Shown piece after piece: positions 17,970-27,693 of a stretch of 64,000 nt of DNA. The stretch is from Ruminococcus sp. GTDB taxonomy: Bacteria > Bacillota > Clostridia > Oscillospirales > Acutalibacteraceae. The stretch is taken from positions 124,001-188,000 of the forward strand of contig JAFRDE010000001.1 in assembly GCA_017403985.1 (NCBI GenBank). Direction: 5' to 3'. The notes under the pieces are model-generated. The model was not told the DNA's origin. It was given only the letters and a program-made list of their open reading frames with translations, and did no database searches. The position numbers and the translations under genes are program-made. Each line of letters opens with the position of its first letter. The stretch's first letter is position 1.

Positions 17970-19178
17970 TTACTGAACCGCTGCGGTAGTGGGAGCGGTC
18001 GTAGAGGACGATGAAGATGTTGAACCGCCGGAGACGGAATCCTCATAGATGAACTTCGCCACATCGGAACGAACGCCGTCCCAGTCGGTGATCGCGATAA
18101 CGCTCTGTCCGTCCGAGGTGGTGCCGTACTGCCATCTATCCTGCGTCGGGAGAGACATCTCTTCCATATCATAGTTGATATAGGTCAGCATATTGGAGAC
18201 AAGGAAGGTGATATCGCCCTTTTTCAGGTTGGTAGTAACCAGAGGACCGATCCTGTTCGCGATGGCGACCAGTTCGGTGAGCGAGGCGTTTTCGCGAAGA
18301 TTCTTGATGATCGTTTCGATCAGGTTACGCTGGCGGGAGGTACGATCCCAGTCGTCGCCGGAGAAGCTGTACTCGGGATTGCCGCCGAGGCTCTCTTCAC
18401 CGCGGTCTCTCGCGTACCAAAGCGCCTGATAACCGTCGAGATGCACCATCTGCTTCTCTTTGGTCTCGTCATAGGTCAGGAAATTCGTAACGTCCAGCTG
18501 ATCGTTAACGTCGATCTGTGCGTTGATATACTTGATCTCTTCCAGAGTCAGCTCGATATCAACGCCGCCGAGCGCCTCGATAATATCGCGGAAGGACGAA
18601 AAATCGACCGTCGCATACTTATCGACCTTGATACCGAAGTTAGTCTCGATCGTATCGATGGAAAGACGTTCTCCGCCGAACGTGAACGCGGAGTTGATCT
18701 TATTGTCGCCGTGACCGGGGATGCTGACATAGGTGTCGCGCTGGAAGGAAGTCAGCTTGAGTTTCTTGTTCACATTATCGATGGATAAAAGGATCGTGGT
18801 ATCGGAACGACCGTGATCCTCTTCCGTCGCGGGTGAATCCTGTCCGAAGAGAAGGATATTCAGAACGTTATCGCTCGAAAGCAGGGTCGAGCCGCCGCTG
18901 GCGATAGAATATGTCGTGGTCTCGGAGGTGGTCGTGGTAGCCGCAACAGGTTCGGGTTCCAACTCCTTAAAGGTCATGCTGTCCAGTACCTTATAGTAAT
19001 AAACCAGACCGGAACCGACCAGAAGCATAATCAGGGAAAGCACAAGGACAAATATCCTGCGTCCCAGACCTTTGTTTTTCTTTTTCTTAGGCTGCTCTCT
19101 TCTTTTGTCTGTTTCATAAACCTTGTTGACATCGTCGTTTGAAGAAATATCAACAAAGTCGTCGTTATAATTTGCCAT
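17970..19178 (-). CDS. LytR-CpsA-Psr (LCP) family cell-wall polymer ligase
   Basis: The 402-residue product has a cytoplasmic N-terminus with a lysine-rich stretch, one transmembrane helix (RIFVLVLSLIMLLVGSGLVY) and an extracellular LCP domain with NILLFGQDSP, HGRSDTTILLS, KLTSFQRDTYVSIPGHG and KINSAFTFGG. The C-terminal tail is rich in Ser and Thr. LCP enzymes attach teichoic acids or capsule to peptidoglycan. The ATG at 19178 (MANYNDDF) follows AAAGGCGG. Confidence 0.9.
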   Translation of the reverse strand: MANYNDDFVDISSNDDVNKVYETDKRREQPKKKKNKGLGRRIFVLVLSLIMLLVGSGLVYYYKVLDSMTFKELEPEPVAATTTTSETTTYSIASGGSTLLSSDNVLNILLFGQDSPATEEDHGRSDTTILLSIDNVNKKLKLTSFQRDTYVSIPGHGDNKINSAFTFGGERLSIDTIETNFGIKVDKYATVDFSSFRDIIEALGGVDIELTLEEIKYINAQIDVNDQLDVTNFLTYDETKEKQMVHLDGYQALWYARDRGEESLGGNPEYSFSGDDWDRTSRQRNLIETIIKNLRENASLTELVAIANRIGPLVTTNLKKGDITFLVSNMLTYINYDMEEMSLPTQDRWQYGTTSDGQSVIAITDWDGVRSDVAKFIYEDSVSGGSTSSSSSTTAPTTAAVQ

Positions 19179-19393
19179 AAAAGCTGCCGCCTTTCGTAGT
19201 ATCAAATCGAAGGATGATGGGCAGACATATGCTCACATCATAATAATCCATAATAAAATATATTATACTCAAATCAAGCGATTTAATTTTCTATAATAGA
19301 ATATTAATCGAAATTCATATTTTTTTTACAAGTTATGACACTTTGCGGCACCTTTCACACAACATATTGTATAAGGATTCGATCAGATACAGA

Positions 19394-19966
19394 TCATCCC
19401 AGCTCATCCAAGGTGAGATAATAGGCGGGCATGCACTCTTCCATAAAGATATCCAGCGCGGGAAGATGCATTTCCCGAATCATTTTTTCCGTCGATTCCT
19501 TCGCTTTCAGGAACTCATTATTCCCCATCCGCACCTCATCGATGCATTTGATCAGGGCTGATATCTTATCCGCTGCCTTGACATAGCGCTCTAATACCTC
19601 GTCGTCATTGGAGATCACCGGACGGTAGATATCCTGCAGATCCTCCGGCAGCATCGAAACAAGTCTGTCCTCGGCGACCTTTTCCACCGCCTTGTACGCG
19701 TCCTTGATCGAAGGATTATAGTACTTGATCGGCGTCGGCATATCGCCGGTGATGATCTCACCCGCATCGTGGAACATCCCGATCACGGCGGCTCTGTCGG
19801 CGTCGAGCTCTTCACCCAGTCTGACATTGGCGATACTGACGAGTGCGTGAGCGAGAATAGCGGTCTCAAGGCTGTGCTCGGAAATATTCTCGGTTCTGGT
19901 GTTGTTCATCAGTCCCCATCTGTCGATATATTTCATCCTCGAAATCATAGCGTAGAAGCGGTTCAT
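19394..19966 (-). CDS. yfbR: HD-domain 5'-deoxynucleotidase, YfbR-like
   Basis: The 190-residue product has the metal-binding HD-domain residues in SEHSLETAILAHAL and GMFHDAGEIITGDMPTPIKY, the latter typical of YfbR. YfbR hydrolyses deoxynucleoside 5'-monophosphates. The ATG at 19966 (MNRFYAMISRMK) is used because AAAGGAG lies just before it; the longer frame reads through the promoter region. Confidence 0.85.
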   Translation of the reverse strand: MNRFYAMISRMKYIDRWGLMNNTRTENISEHSLETAILAHALVSIANVRLGEELDADRAAVIGMFHDAGEIITGDMPTPIKYYNPSIKDAYKAVEKVAEDRLVSMLPEDLQDIYRPVISNDDEVLERYVKAADKISALIKCIDEVRMGNNEFLKAKESTEKMIREMHLPALDIFMEECMPAYYLTLDELG

Positions 19967-20027
19967 ATACAAATCTCCTTTAATTTGATAATTTCTGAAA
20001 ATAATTCGTGCATTTTCCGACATTATG

Positions 20028-20036
20028 TGTTATAAT
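20028..20036 (+). promoter_or_regulatory. Extended -10 promoter for the envelope operon
   Basis: TGT-TATAAT at 20028-20036 forms an extended -10 element. I see no good -35 box. It lies 86 bases before the TTG start of the YfhO-like gene. Confidence 0.5.
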
Positions 20037-20122
20037 ACATAAGTTAAAGTATGCAACAAGGTTTTTTCTATCATAACATACTTTTTACGTCAGGTAAAGG
20101 CTTTTTGACAGGAGGGCTGAAA

Positions 20123-22621
20123 TTGGTTCTAAATAAGCTTGAACGAAACAAGCGGCCATATGCCCTGTACGCCTTTTTATGGGCTTTTCTCCTGTCAGCT
20201 TTCATCGTAGTTCCCGTGATGATCTACGATCACGGATACTTTTTATACTACGGCGATTTCAACGTTCAGGAAATACCTTTCTATCAGCTGGCGCACGATT
20301 CCATCCGAAGCGGTGATATCGGCTGGAGCCACCTGACGGATTTAGGCGCGAACTTTATCGGCAGCTACAGCTTCTATCTGTTAGGCTCGCCGTTCTTCTG
20401 GCTGACGATATGGATGCCGTCCTCATGGGTCGCTTATTCGATCGGACCGCTGCTGATGCTTAAGCTGGGCTTTGCTTCCCTGACCTCCTACATCTACATA
20501 CGAAGATATGTACGCGACAAAAAATACGCCGTGATCGGCGGCGTGCTTTATGCCTTTTCCGGATTTTCCGTTTTCAATATCTTTTTCTTTCACTTTCATG
20601 AAGCGATGATCTTCTTTCCGCTGCTGCTAGCGGCGATGGATGAGTTTCACGCAACGAAGAGAAAAGGCGTCGTCGCGCTGGCGGTTTTCTCCTGCGCTGT
20701 CGTCAATTATTATTTCTTTGTCGGACAAGTCGTATTTGTCGTCATCTACTATGTCGTCAAGCTGATCTCGAAGTCCTACCGCTTTAAGCCGTGGGAATTC
20801 GTCACGCTGGCGCTCGAATGCATTATCGGTTTCGGGATGTCGATGTTCCTGCTGCTGCCGTCTGTTGCTGCGATCACCGGCAACTCGCGTCTCGGCGACT
20901 GGATCAACGGGTGGGGCGCACTGATTTATTCCAACACACAGCGCTATATCCAGATCTTAGTCAGCATGTTCTTCCCCGGAGACGTACCGGCTAAGAATAA
21001 CTTCACACCGTCGGCAGGAGGCAAATGGTCGTCGGTCGCGCTGTACATACCGATGTTCTCCATGACGTTCGCGATCCTGTGTTTACGCGATAAAAAACGC
21101 AGCTTTTTCCGCAGGATGCTGATCATACTGTTGATCGTCGCGTTCATACCGGTGCTCAACAGTGTCTTCCAGCTGTTTAACGCTACGTACTACGCCAGAT
21201 GGTTCTACATGCTGACGCTCATGTTCATCGTGGTCACGGTACAGTCGCTGGATCGGATGAAAGAGCTCCGATTCATGAGGGGATTCATTCCGACGGCTGC
21301 CATTACGCTTGCAGCCGCGCTTCTTATCGGTTTGACGCCCCAAAAGACAGAGACCGACGCGCATGTTCCTTATGTCAGGGTCGGTTTAGCGAATTCAAGA
21401 ATCATCTTTGCGTTATTCGTACTGGTCGCTTTCGGCGGTCTGGCGCTGACATTTGGATTATATCTCATTAATCGGAAGAAACCGAAATACTTCTTTTCCG
21501 CTGCGGCTTTATTCCTCAGCATATTCGTTGCGCTGTATACGCCGCTGTATATCTGGTCGGCTCGATCCTACGCCGACCGGGATGATGAATTCATGATCAA
21601 TTATGCGCTCAACGGCGGTAAGGACGTCACACTGAGCGATATCGATGAGGTTCGGTCCGATTTCTACGAAACATCCGATAATCTCGGTATGTTCTGGCAG
21701 GTGCCCAATATCCAGGCATTCCACAGCATCGTACCGGGTTCGATCATGGAGTTCTATAACACCTGCGGCGTCAAGCGGGACGTCGGTTCACGACCTTCAA
21801 CAGAATTCTACGGACTGAGAGGACTCTTGTCTGTCAAATATCTGTTCACGGAAGCGAACGAGGAGAAACCACCCGCTGAAGCCACCGATCTGATGCCCGG
21901 ATACAGCTACATCGCCACCGAGAATGGATTTGATATATATGAGAATCAGTACTATATTCCGATGGGCTTTACCTATGATCAATACATAACGACGGAAGAA
22001 TTCTCGGATCTGAGCGAAAGAGTCAAGCATCTGGCGCTGCTCAAGGCGATGGTTCTGACGCAGGATCAGATGAAAAAATATGCCGATATCACAGGATATG
22101 AAGACGGCATGTATCTCAATCTGAATTTCACGCATAACGAATATGATCTACAGGATTCATACCGCCCGGAATATGAAGGCTTTGACAGCATCACTGCTGA
22201 TTTCAGATATCAGAAGGAAGATTATTTTGCCGACGCCGAGAAGCTGAAAAATAACAGCTGTTCGTCATTCGAGTATACGAAAGACGGTTTTACGGCTGAA
22301 TTCGATAACAAAGGCGACGATAACCTGCTGTTTTTCAGCGTCCCGTTCGACGACGGCTGGTCAGCGACCGTCAACGGCGAGCCGGTCGATATCGAAAAAG
22401 TCAACATCGGCTTTATGGCAGTCCGCGTACCGGGCGATACCGTCAGCACCGTCGAATTCCGCTACCAAACACCGCTTTTGAAAATCGGCTGTATCATAGC
22501 GGCAGGATCATGCGTGATACTGGTATTTTATTTAATCATCAACCGCGGTTTCAAAGCAAAGCGCGATAACCGCAGAACATACAGAATCAAAAAGAATCAT
22601 AATCAAGGGGGCACATTATGA
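20123..22621 (+). CDS. YfhO family membrane protein
   Basis: About 832 residues, with a dozen or so hydrophobic segments over the first 480 and a C-terminal soluble beta domain ending in a last helix. Motifs of YfhO/GT-C-like enzymes are present (DFNVQEIPFYQ near the first external loop, LGSPFFWLTIWMP, FSVPFDDGWSATVNGEPV). In Bacillus and Listeria, YfhO-type proteins glycosylate lipoteichoic or wall teichoic acid. The start is the TTG at 20123, six bases after GGAGGG. The stop overlaps the next gene (ATGA). The operon with GT2 and licD supports an envelope glycopolymer role. Confidence 0.82.
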   Translation: MVLNKLERNKRPYALYAFLWAFLLSAFIVVPVMIYDHGYFLYYGDFNVQEIPFYQLAHDSIRSGDIGWSHLTDLGANFIGSYSFYLLGSPFFWLTIWMPSSWVAYSIGPLLMLKLGFASLTSYIYIRRYVRDKKYAVIGGVLYAFSGFSVFNIFFFHFHEAMIFFPLLLAAMDEFHATKRKGVVALAVFSCAVVNYYFFVGQVVFVVIYYVVKLISKSYRFKPWEFVTLALECIIGFGMSMFLLLPSVAAITGNSRLGDWINGWGALIYSNTQRYIQILVSMFFPGDVPAKNNFTPSAGGKWSSVALYIPMFSMTFAILCLRDKKRSFFRRMLIILLIVAFIPVLNSVFQLFNATYYARWFYMLTLMFIVVTVQSLDRMKELRFMRGFIPTAAITLAAALLIGLTPQKTETDAHVPYVRVGLANSRIIFALFVLVAFGGLALTFGLYLINRKKPKYFFSAAALFLSIFVALYTPLYIWSARSYADRDDEFMINYALNGGKDVTLSDIDEVRSDFYETSDNLGMFWQVPNIQAFHSIVPGSIMEFYNTCGVKRDVGSRPSTEFYGLRGLLSVKYLFTEANEEKPPAEATDLMPGYSYIATENGFDIYENQYYIPMGFTYDQYITTEEFSDLSERVKHLALLKAMVLTQDQMKKYADITGYEDGMYLNLNFTHNEYDLQDSYRPEYEGFDSITADFRYQKEDYFADAEKLKNNSCSSFEYTKDGFTAEFDNKGDDNLLFFSVPFDDGWSATVNGEPVDIEKVNIGFMAVRVPGDTVSTVEFRYQTPLLKIGCIIAAGSCVILVFYLIINRGFKAKRDNRRTYRIKKNHNQGGTL

Positions 22622-23979
22622 GCTTCGGCGAAAAAATAATGGATTATAAGGAAGATATCATTACCGATCTGGCTGAATTGATCGCGATCCAGTCCGTCAC
22701 CGGCATACAGGAAGACTGCAAAGCCGCTTTGGACTGGATGATGAAAAAGGCAATTGACTTCGGCTTGAAAGCCGGGAGCATCAATAACGTAGCGGGTCAT
22801 GCCGAATTAGGCGAAGGCGGTAAGCTCTGCGGCGTGCTGACGCATCTGGACGTTGTTCCGGAAGGCAACAACTGGGATTCGCTTCCGTACGAGCTTTCGA
22901 TCGGCGACAACGGATATATGTACGGACGAGGCGTCGTCGACGATAAAGGCGCGGCGCTGATCACCCTGTACTGTCTTAAAGCGCTGAAGGATAACGGCGT
23001 GATCGGAAAGAATACCCTGCGCGCGATCTTCGGCACATGCGAAGAACGCGGGATGAACGACATGGATGAATATTTCAAGTATGAGCCTGTCCCCGAGCTG
23101 TCCTTTACGCCTGATTCCGATTACGGTATCTGTAAAGGCGAGAAAGGTATCTTACAGTTAGAGCTGTATGCCGATACCCACGACGGCACGACGCTGACAC
23201 AGATGCACTCCGGCAAAACGATCAACGCGGTACCGGACACCGCTTATGCCCTGCTCGACTGTTCCGAAAACGAGGATCATCAGCTTGCGCGTCTTGCGGA
23301 CGCGAAAAACGGCTCCTTTGAGTTCTATTACACCATCGACGGAATGATGGTGCTTTCCCGCGGTAAAGCCGCACACGCGGCAGATCCCGACGAGGGCTTG
23401 AACGCCGCTACGGCGCTGATCGACCTGCTGACCTCGAACTTCTCTCTCCCCTCTTTGGGCTCCATGCCGTCCTTCATCAGCCACTACATCGGCACGGATA
23501 CCGACGGCGTGATGCTCGGCATCAAGATGAGAGATAAAGAATCCGGTCCCTTGACCGTCAATGTCGGCACCGTACATATTGACGAGGGTTACGCGACCTG
23601 CACGATGGACGTTCGCTATCCCGTAACGGCTGACGGAGACGAAATCCTCGAAAAGATCACCCGTCAGGCAAATAAGGAAGGCATCCACGTCAAGGTGCTG
23701 GCGCATATCAAGCCGCTGTATCTCGACGAAGATTCCGATATCATCAAGATCCTGTCCGAATCCTATGAGAATATCATGGGCGAAAAGCCCTCGATGTATA
23801 CCACCGGCGGCGGTACCTACGCCCGCAAGCTCGGCGGCAAGGGCGTCGCTTTCGGTCCCGTATTCGAAGGCGAAGTAAGCAACATCCACAACGCCAACGA
23901 ATGTATCAATGTCGATAAATTCTTCAAGCATGCACAGATCTGTCTGGAAGCCATGTATAATCTTTACACCAAGGGATGA
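22618..23979 (+). CDS. Sapep/PepV-type M20 metallodipeptidase
   Basis: The 453-residue M20 peptidase has metal-site motifs THLDVVPEG and GRGVVDDKGAA, the catalytic glutamate in CEERGMND, and a C-terminal histidine region (NIHNANECINVD). The length and TPDSDYGICKGEKG match the Sapep/PepV dipeptidase subgroup rather than DapE. It would act on cytosolic dipeptides. Its place in an envelope operon may reflect peptide turnover or be accidental. Confidence 0.85.
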   Translation: MSFGEKIMDYKEDIITDLAELIAIQSVTGIQEDCKAALDWMMKKAIDFGLKAGSINNVAGHAELGEGGKLCGVLTHLDVVPEGNNWDSLPYELSIGDNGYMYGRGVVDDKGAALITLYCLKALKDNGVIGKNTLRAIFGTCEERGMNDMDEYFKYEPVPELSFTPDSDYGICKGEKGILQLELYADTHDGTTLTQMHSGKTINAVPDTAYALLDCSENEDHQLARLADAKNGSFEFYYTIDGMMVLSRGKAAHAADPDEGLNAATALIDLLTSNFSLPSLGSMPSFISHYIGTDTDGVMLGIKMRDKESGPLTVNVGTVHIDEGYATCTMDVRYPVTADGDEILEKITRQANKEGIHVKVLAHIKPLYLDEDSDIIKILSESYENIMGEKPSMYTTGGGTYARKLGGKGVAFGPVFEGEVSNIHNANECINVDKFFKHAQICLEAMYNLYTKG

Positions 23980-23983
23980 TATT

Positions 23984-24757
23984 TTGTCTGCAGAAGCTAT
24001 TATCAAACAACAGGCGCGCAGTATCCTGAAAAGCAATTTTCCCAAAGCGCTCATCGCTTTGGCGATCGTTCTGCTGCCCTATGCTGTTATCGACGGCACT
24101 ACTACCGCCATATCTTTCACCGTAATGGAGCTTGTATCCGATGATTCTCTCGCTGAGATACTGGTATATTCGATCGGATATCCTGTCGAGATTGTTATGG
24201 CTTTCCTTTACTCGCCCGTCATCAACGGCTATATCCGCGCCTACTACAGAGCGGCTTACAACAACACCATCGAACTGAAAGATGTGTTCTTCTGTTTCAG
24301 CCGCGGTCAATACGGCAAAACACTGCGCTTAAATCTTAATCTCGTTTTGCGCATGCTGCTTCCGGGCATTCTCTTTTACGCACCGCTGATCATTTACGAG
24401 ATCGTAGCGGTCAATATTCCCGACAACGGTTTTTACGACTCGGTATTATATCACGATTTCTACTTTATTCTGTCTGTATTGTCAACGGTCGGGATCGTGC
24501 TCTATTCGCTGCGCTACTTCACCGTTTTTACCGTCAGCGCCGATAACCCGCAGTTTACGCCCAAACAGATTTTTGCCTATAACAAATACATCATGCAGGA
24601 TAAAACAACAAACGCCGCCAAGCTCATTTTCAGCTTTACGCCGTGGCTGCTGTTGTGCCTGCTGGTTTTACCGATGCTGTATGTCATCCCGTATATGACC
24701 CAGTCGCTGTGCGTCAGCAGGAAATGGATGACTAAGGCGTCTTTAGAGGTGAATTAA
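23984..24757 (+). CDS. Polytopic membrane protein, DUF975-like
   Basis: The 257-residue product has about six transmembrane segments. The N-terminus AEAIIKQQARSILKSNFPKA resembles the start of DUF975 proteins, which I call with modest confidence. The start is a TTG at 23984, seven bases after AAGGGA and four bases after the upstream stop. A longer frame would lie inside the dipeptidase gene. The function is unknown. Confidence 0.6.
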   Translation: MSAEAIIKQQARSILKSNFPKALIALAIVLLPYAVIDGTTTAISFTVMELVSDDSLAEILVYSIGYPVEIVMAFLYSPVINGYIRAYYRAAYNNTIELKDVFFCFSRGQYGKTLRLNLNLVLRMLLPGILFYAPLIIYEIVAVNIPDNGFYDSVLYHDFYFILSVLSTVGIVLYSLRYFTVFTVSADNPQFTPKQIFAYNKYIMQDKTTNAAKLIFSFTPWLLLCLLVLPMLYVIPYMTQSLCVSRKWMTKASLEVN

Positions 24758-24758
24758 C

Positions 24759-25853
24759 ATGAGAGTATCACTGTGTACGATCGCGAGAAACGAAGAGAGC
24801 GCTCTCAAAGGACTTCTCAGAGATTTCAGAGATCAGAACTACCCTCACAAAAAGATCGAAGTCATCATGATCGACTCCAATTCCACCGACCATACCCGAG
24901 AGGTCATGGAAGAGTTCCAGCAGGATGATAACGGTTTTTACGACGTGAAAATCTATACGTCCAACGGCAAGAATCAGGCTTCGGCGTGGAATGTCGCCAT
25001 CGAGCATGCGACCGGCGACATCATCATCCGCGTAGACGCTCATTCCAAGATTCCGCGTCAGTTTGTATCGAGAAACGTTTTTAATATTCAGGAGGGCGAG
25101 AACATCGTCGGCGGCGGCCGTCCCAATATCTGCGCCAATCCCAATCCGTGGACAAAGACCCTGCTCGCCGCGGAGGAAAGCCTCTTCGGTTCCTCTGTAG
25201 CGGACTACCGCAGACCCGCTGCTCAGAAGGAATATCACGACAGCCTGTTCCACGCGGCATATAAACGCGAGGTATTCGCCGAGGTCGGCGGCTTCAACGA
25301 GGACCTCGGGCGTACCGAGGATAACGAGCTGCATTACCGCATCCGACAGGCGGGATATAAGATGTGCTGCTGTCCGGAGATCATCTCCTTCCAGCACACA
25401 AGAAGCACCTTTACCCGCATGATTAAGCAAAAGTACGGCAACGGCTACTGGATCGGTCTGACGCTTGGCGTATGTCCGGGGTGCCTGAGCTACTTCCACT
25501 TTATCCCCTTCGTATTTCTGCTGGCAGTAGCGGGCAGCTCGCTGATCTGGGGGCTGACCGGTCAGCCGGTTTATTTCGCGATTATCATGGCGATGTACAC
25601 CATGTTTAACTTCGTCAACACCGTCGGCGCGTTCGTGCTGAAAAAGTCCATCAACCCGCTGTTTCTGCTTTTGCCGCTTCTCTTCCCCGTCCTGCACATC
25701 AGCTACGGTATCGGCACGCTGGTCGGGCTGATCAAGCTGCCTTTCTGGAAGCACAGTCTTGACGGCAGCGCGCAGCGGCGAATTGAAGAGATCAAGCAGG
25801 CGGTCAAGGACAACACCGTCGTATACGACGACGAGCAGGAAGAAGTATTATGA
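24759..25853 (+). CDS. Membrane-associated family 2 glycosyltransferase
   Basis: The 364-residue product has a GT-A fold N-terminus (VSLCTIARNEESALKGLL, then VIMIDSNSTDHT), a nucleotide-sugar site RVDAH and the acceptor-side motif GRTEDNELHYRIRQAGY. Three to four C-terminal hydrophobic helices resemble ExoA-like polysaccharide synthases. It begins one base after the previous stop and overlaps licD by four bases, so it belongs to this glycopolymer operon. The sugar is unknown. Confidence 0.85.
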   Translation: MRVSLCTIARNEESALKGLLRDFRDQNYPHKKIEVIMIDSNSTDHTREVMEEFQQDDNGFYDVKIYTSNGKNQASAWNVAIEHATGDIIIRVDAHSKIPRQFVSRNVFNIQEGENIVGGGRPNICANPNPWTKTLLAAEESLFGSSVADYRRPAAQKEYHDSLFHAAYKREVFAEVGGFNEDLGRTEDNELHYRIRQAGYKMCCCPEIISFQHTRSTFTRMIKQKYGNGYWIGLTLGVCPGCLSYFHFIPFVFLLAVAGSSLIWGLTGQPVYFAIIMAMYTMFNFVNTVGAFVLKKSINPLFLLLPLLFPVLHISYGIGTLVGLIKLPFWKHSLDGSAQRRIEEIKQAVKDNTVVYDDEQEEVL

Positions 25854-26704
25854 GTGAAGTCATCAACATCGACAGAGAAACGCTGAGAAAACTGCAGCTC
25901 AAGGAGCTGGAGTCGCTGGTCTACTTTGACAATTTCTGCAAAGAACACGACCTGACCTACTTTCTCTTGGGCGGCTGCGTCATCGGCGCTGTGCGCCATA
26001 ACGGTTTCATACCGTGGGACGACGATATCGACGTCATGATGCCCCGCAGAGACTATGAGCGGATGCTGAAGCTGTGGAAGCAGGAGGAGAGCAACGAACG
26101 GTTCCTGATGCTGAAAACCGACGGCGAGGTATTCACCGGCAATTGCTTTGCGACGCTGATCGACACCTCCGCTACCATGGTGAAAGAGAATCAGAAGAAC
26201 ATCGATGTTCCGCACGGCATCGTTACCGACGTCTTTCCTCTCGACGGCTGTCCCGACGGCAGATTACAGCGGTATATGCAGTACTATCACGCCATGATGT
26301 ACAGTCTGTATATCAGCGAGGTGGTGCCGAGCAAGCACGGCGGGCTGATCAAGATCGTCAGCTCGATTCTCTTGAAGCTGGTTCCGTCCCGTGAGCGCCG
26401 CACCAAGATATGGAAAAAGCACGAGAAAAAGATGACCCGCTACGCTTTCAACACGCACAAAAAGTGTACGGAGCTGTGCGCGGGTCCCGGCTATATGCGG
26501 AACGAATATCCGCAGATCGCTTTCAAAGAGATCGTCTATCACGAGTTCGAAGGCTTACAGATGCCGATACCCAAAGGTTACGACGCGTATCTTAAGATGG
26601 CGTTCGGCGACTATATGCAGCTGCCGCCCGAGGATCAGCGGGTACCGCACCACGATCTGGTGGCGCTGGATCTGGAAAAGCCGTGCAATCAGCCTTCGCC
26701 TTGA
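25850..26704 (+). CDS. LicD family phosphotransferase
   Basis: The 284-residue product has the LicD/nucleotidyltransferase-like core: FLLGGCVIGAVRHNGFIPWDDDIDVMMPRRDYE, with the GG and DDDID acidic triad. LicD proteins transfer phosphocholine or other phospho-groups to teichoic acids and capsules. The last gene of the plus-strand operon, it is translationally coupled to the GT2. No choline uptake genes are seen, so the group transferred is open. Confidence 0.85.
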   Translation: MSEVINIDRETLRKLQLKELESLVYFDNFCKEHDLTYFLLGGCVIGAVRHNGFIPWDDDIDVMMPRRDYERMLKLWKQEESNERFLMLKTDGEVFTGNCFATLIDTSATMVKENQKNIDVPHGIVTDVFPLDGCPDGRLQRYMQYYHAMMYSLYISEVVPSKHGGLIKIVSSILLKLVPSRERRTKIWKKHEKKMTRYAFNTHKKCTELCAGPGYMRNEYPQIAFKEIVYHEFEGLQMPIPKGYDAYLKMAFGDYMQLPPEDQRVPHHDLVALDLEKPCNQPSP

Positions 26705-26779
26705 CGTGGAGGATGTCACCCAAAGAGTGACGGATAAGGTGAACACCTATCCGATCCACCAATATACGGCATGAGGAGG

Positions 26780-26853
26780 AAACGTTTTCACCTCATCCGA
26801 CCAATTTGCCTTTAGAGGCAAATTGCCCACCTTCCCCATCAAGGGGAAGGCTA
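26780..26853. repeat. Cluster of palindromic repeat units between licD and the riboswitch
   Basis: The stretch holds back-to-back hairpins: CAATTTGCCT-TTAG-AGGCAAATTG (26803-26826) and CCTTCCCC-ATCAA-GGGGAAGG. The arrangement CACCTCATCCGACC...CACCTTCCCC...GGGGAAGG is of the dispersed-repeat type common in Clostridia. It may also serve as the 3' end of the licD transcript. Confidence 0.55.
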
Positions 26854-26860
26854 ATAAACA

Positions 26861-27034
26861 GAGTAAAAGAATACGCGTAAAGTGTCTGCCGAACGGGGAG
26901 TTGACGGCAGGACGAAGGGCGACAGTGTACAAAGTCTGTCATCTATCATTCTGATTATTATCAAACCGGATGTTGTTTACAGTATGACAGAAAAAGAGCA
27001 CACGTGCTCGCGGTGTATTCTTTGCATCCCGCTG
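26861..27034 (+). promoter_or_regulatory. Tetrahydrofolate (THF) riboswitch aptamer upstream of folT
   Basis: The 5' core GAGTAAAAGAATACGCGTAA and the 3' core CGCGGTGTATTCTTTGCATCC match the two conserved strands of the THF-I riboswitch. P2 pairs AGAATAC (26868-26874) with GTATTCT (27015-27021). P3 is CTGCCG / CGGCAG, followed by GACGAAGG as in known members. About 90 extra bases are inserted in the P4 arm, making it much longer than usual. Its position before a folate transporter agrees with the identification. Confidence 0.82.
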
Positions 27035-27047
27035 TTGCATACGGATA

Positions 27048-27081
27048 ACCTCCTTGTGCAATCAGGAATGCAGAAGGAGGT
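27048..27081 (+). promoter_or_regulatory. Ribosome-site sequestering hairpin of folT
   Basis: ACCTCCTT (27048-27055) is exactly complementary to the folT ribosome site AAGGAGGT (27074-27081), with an inner TGCA / TGCA pair. This expression platform suggests translational control by the aptamer. Confidence 0.75.
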
Positions 27082-27087
27082 ATTTTT

Positions 27088-27645
27088 ATGACTTATCTAA
27101 AGAAATTCCCGAGTTCTTCCAAAGAGCTCGGACATGTGCAGACGCTCGCCGTGTGCGCGATGATGCTGGCGCTGAGAGTGATCCTCGGTATCTTTACCAA
27201 CTTCACGCTGGCGATCATGCCGTTCGTGAAGATCGGTTTTTCATTCATCCCGATCGTGATCGTCGCCTATCTGTATGGTCCGGTATGCGCCGCGATCGTC
27301 TCCGGCGCGGGCGATATCCTTTCCATCATCCTTGCGAATCCCACCGCCTTTTCCATGAATCCCGCGCTGACTGCGTGTTATATCTGGGAAGGAATCATCT
27401 ACGGCGTAATCCTGTATCAGAGCGCGTTCAACCTCAAAGAGATCATCATCGCGAAAGTCGCGGTACTCGTACTGTGCGCCCTGCCGCTGAACACGCTGAT
27501 CCTCAGCGGGATGATGAATATCCCCTACTTCACCTTATTACTTTATCGCGCGGCTGTACTGGTACCGTTCGGCGTGATCGAAGTGCTGATCACACGTTTC
27601 ATCATCAAGCCGGTTTTATCAAGGATCAAGATCATCAAGACATAA
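27088..27645 (+). CDS. folT: Folate ECF transporter S component FolT
   Basis: The substrate-binding membrane subunit of a folate ECF transporter, 185 residues with about six helices. LAVCAMMLALRVILGIFTNF and FVKIGFSFIPIVIVAYLYGP are typical of FolT-type S components. It would dock on the shared EcfA1-EcfA2-EcfT module encoded at 8.5-11 kb. The THF riboswitch upstream fixes the substrate with good confidence. Confidence 0.9.
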   Translation: MTYLKKFPSSSKELGHVQTLAVCAMMLALRVILGIFTNFTLAIMPFVKIGFSFIPIVIVAYLYGPVCAAIVSGAGDILSIILANPTAFSMNPALTACYIWEGIIYGVILYQSAFNLKEIIIAKVAVLVLCALPLNTLILSGMMNIPYFTLLLYRAAVLVPFGVIEVLITRFIIKPVLSRIKIIKT

Positions 27646-27671
27646 AAAAGCGCCTCAAACGAGGCGCTTTT
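27646..27671 (+). terminator. Terminator of folT
   Basis: AAAAGCGCCTC-AAAC-GAGGCGCTTTT immediately after the stop codon, ending in TTTTC. Confidence 0.9.
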
Positions 27672-27693
27672 CTTATATACATTTAAATTCACA

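Noticed and set aside
26780-26853. CRISPR-like array in the tandem hairpins before the riboswitch
   Set aside because: The hairpins differ from each other and have no regular repeat-spacer spacing; no cas genes are present. No CRISPR array was seen anywhere in the window.
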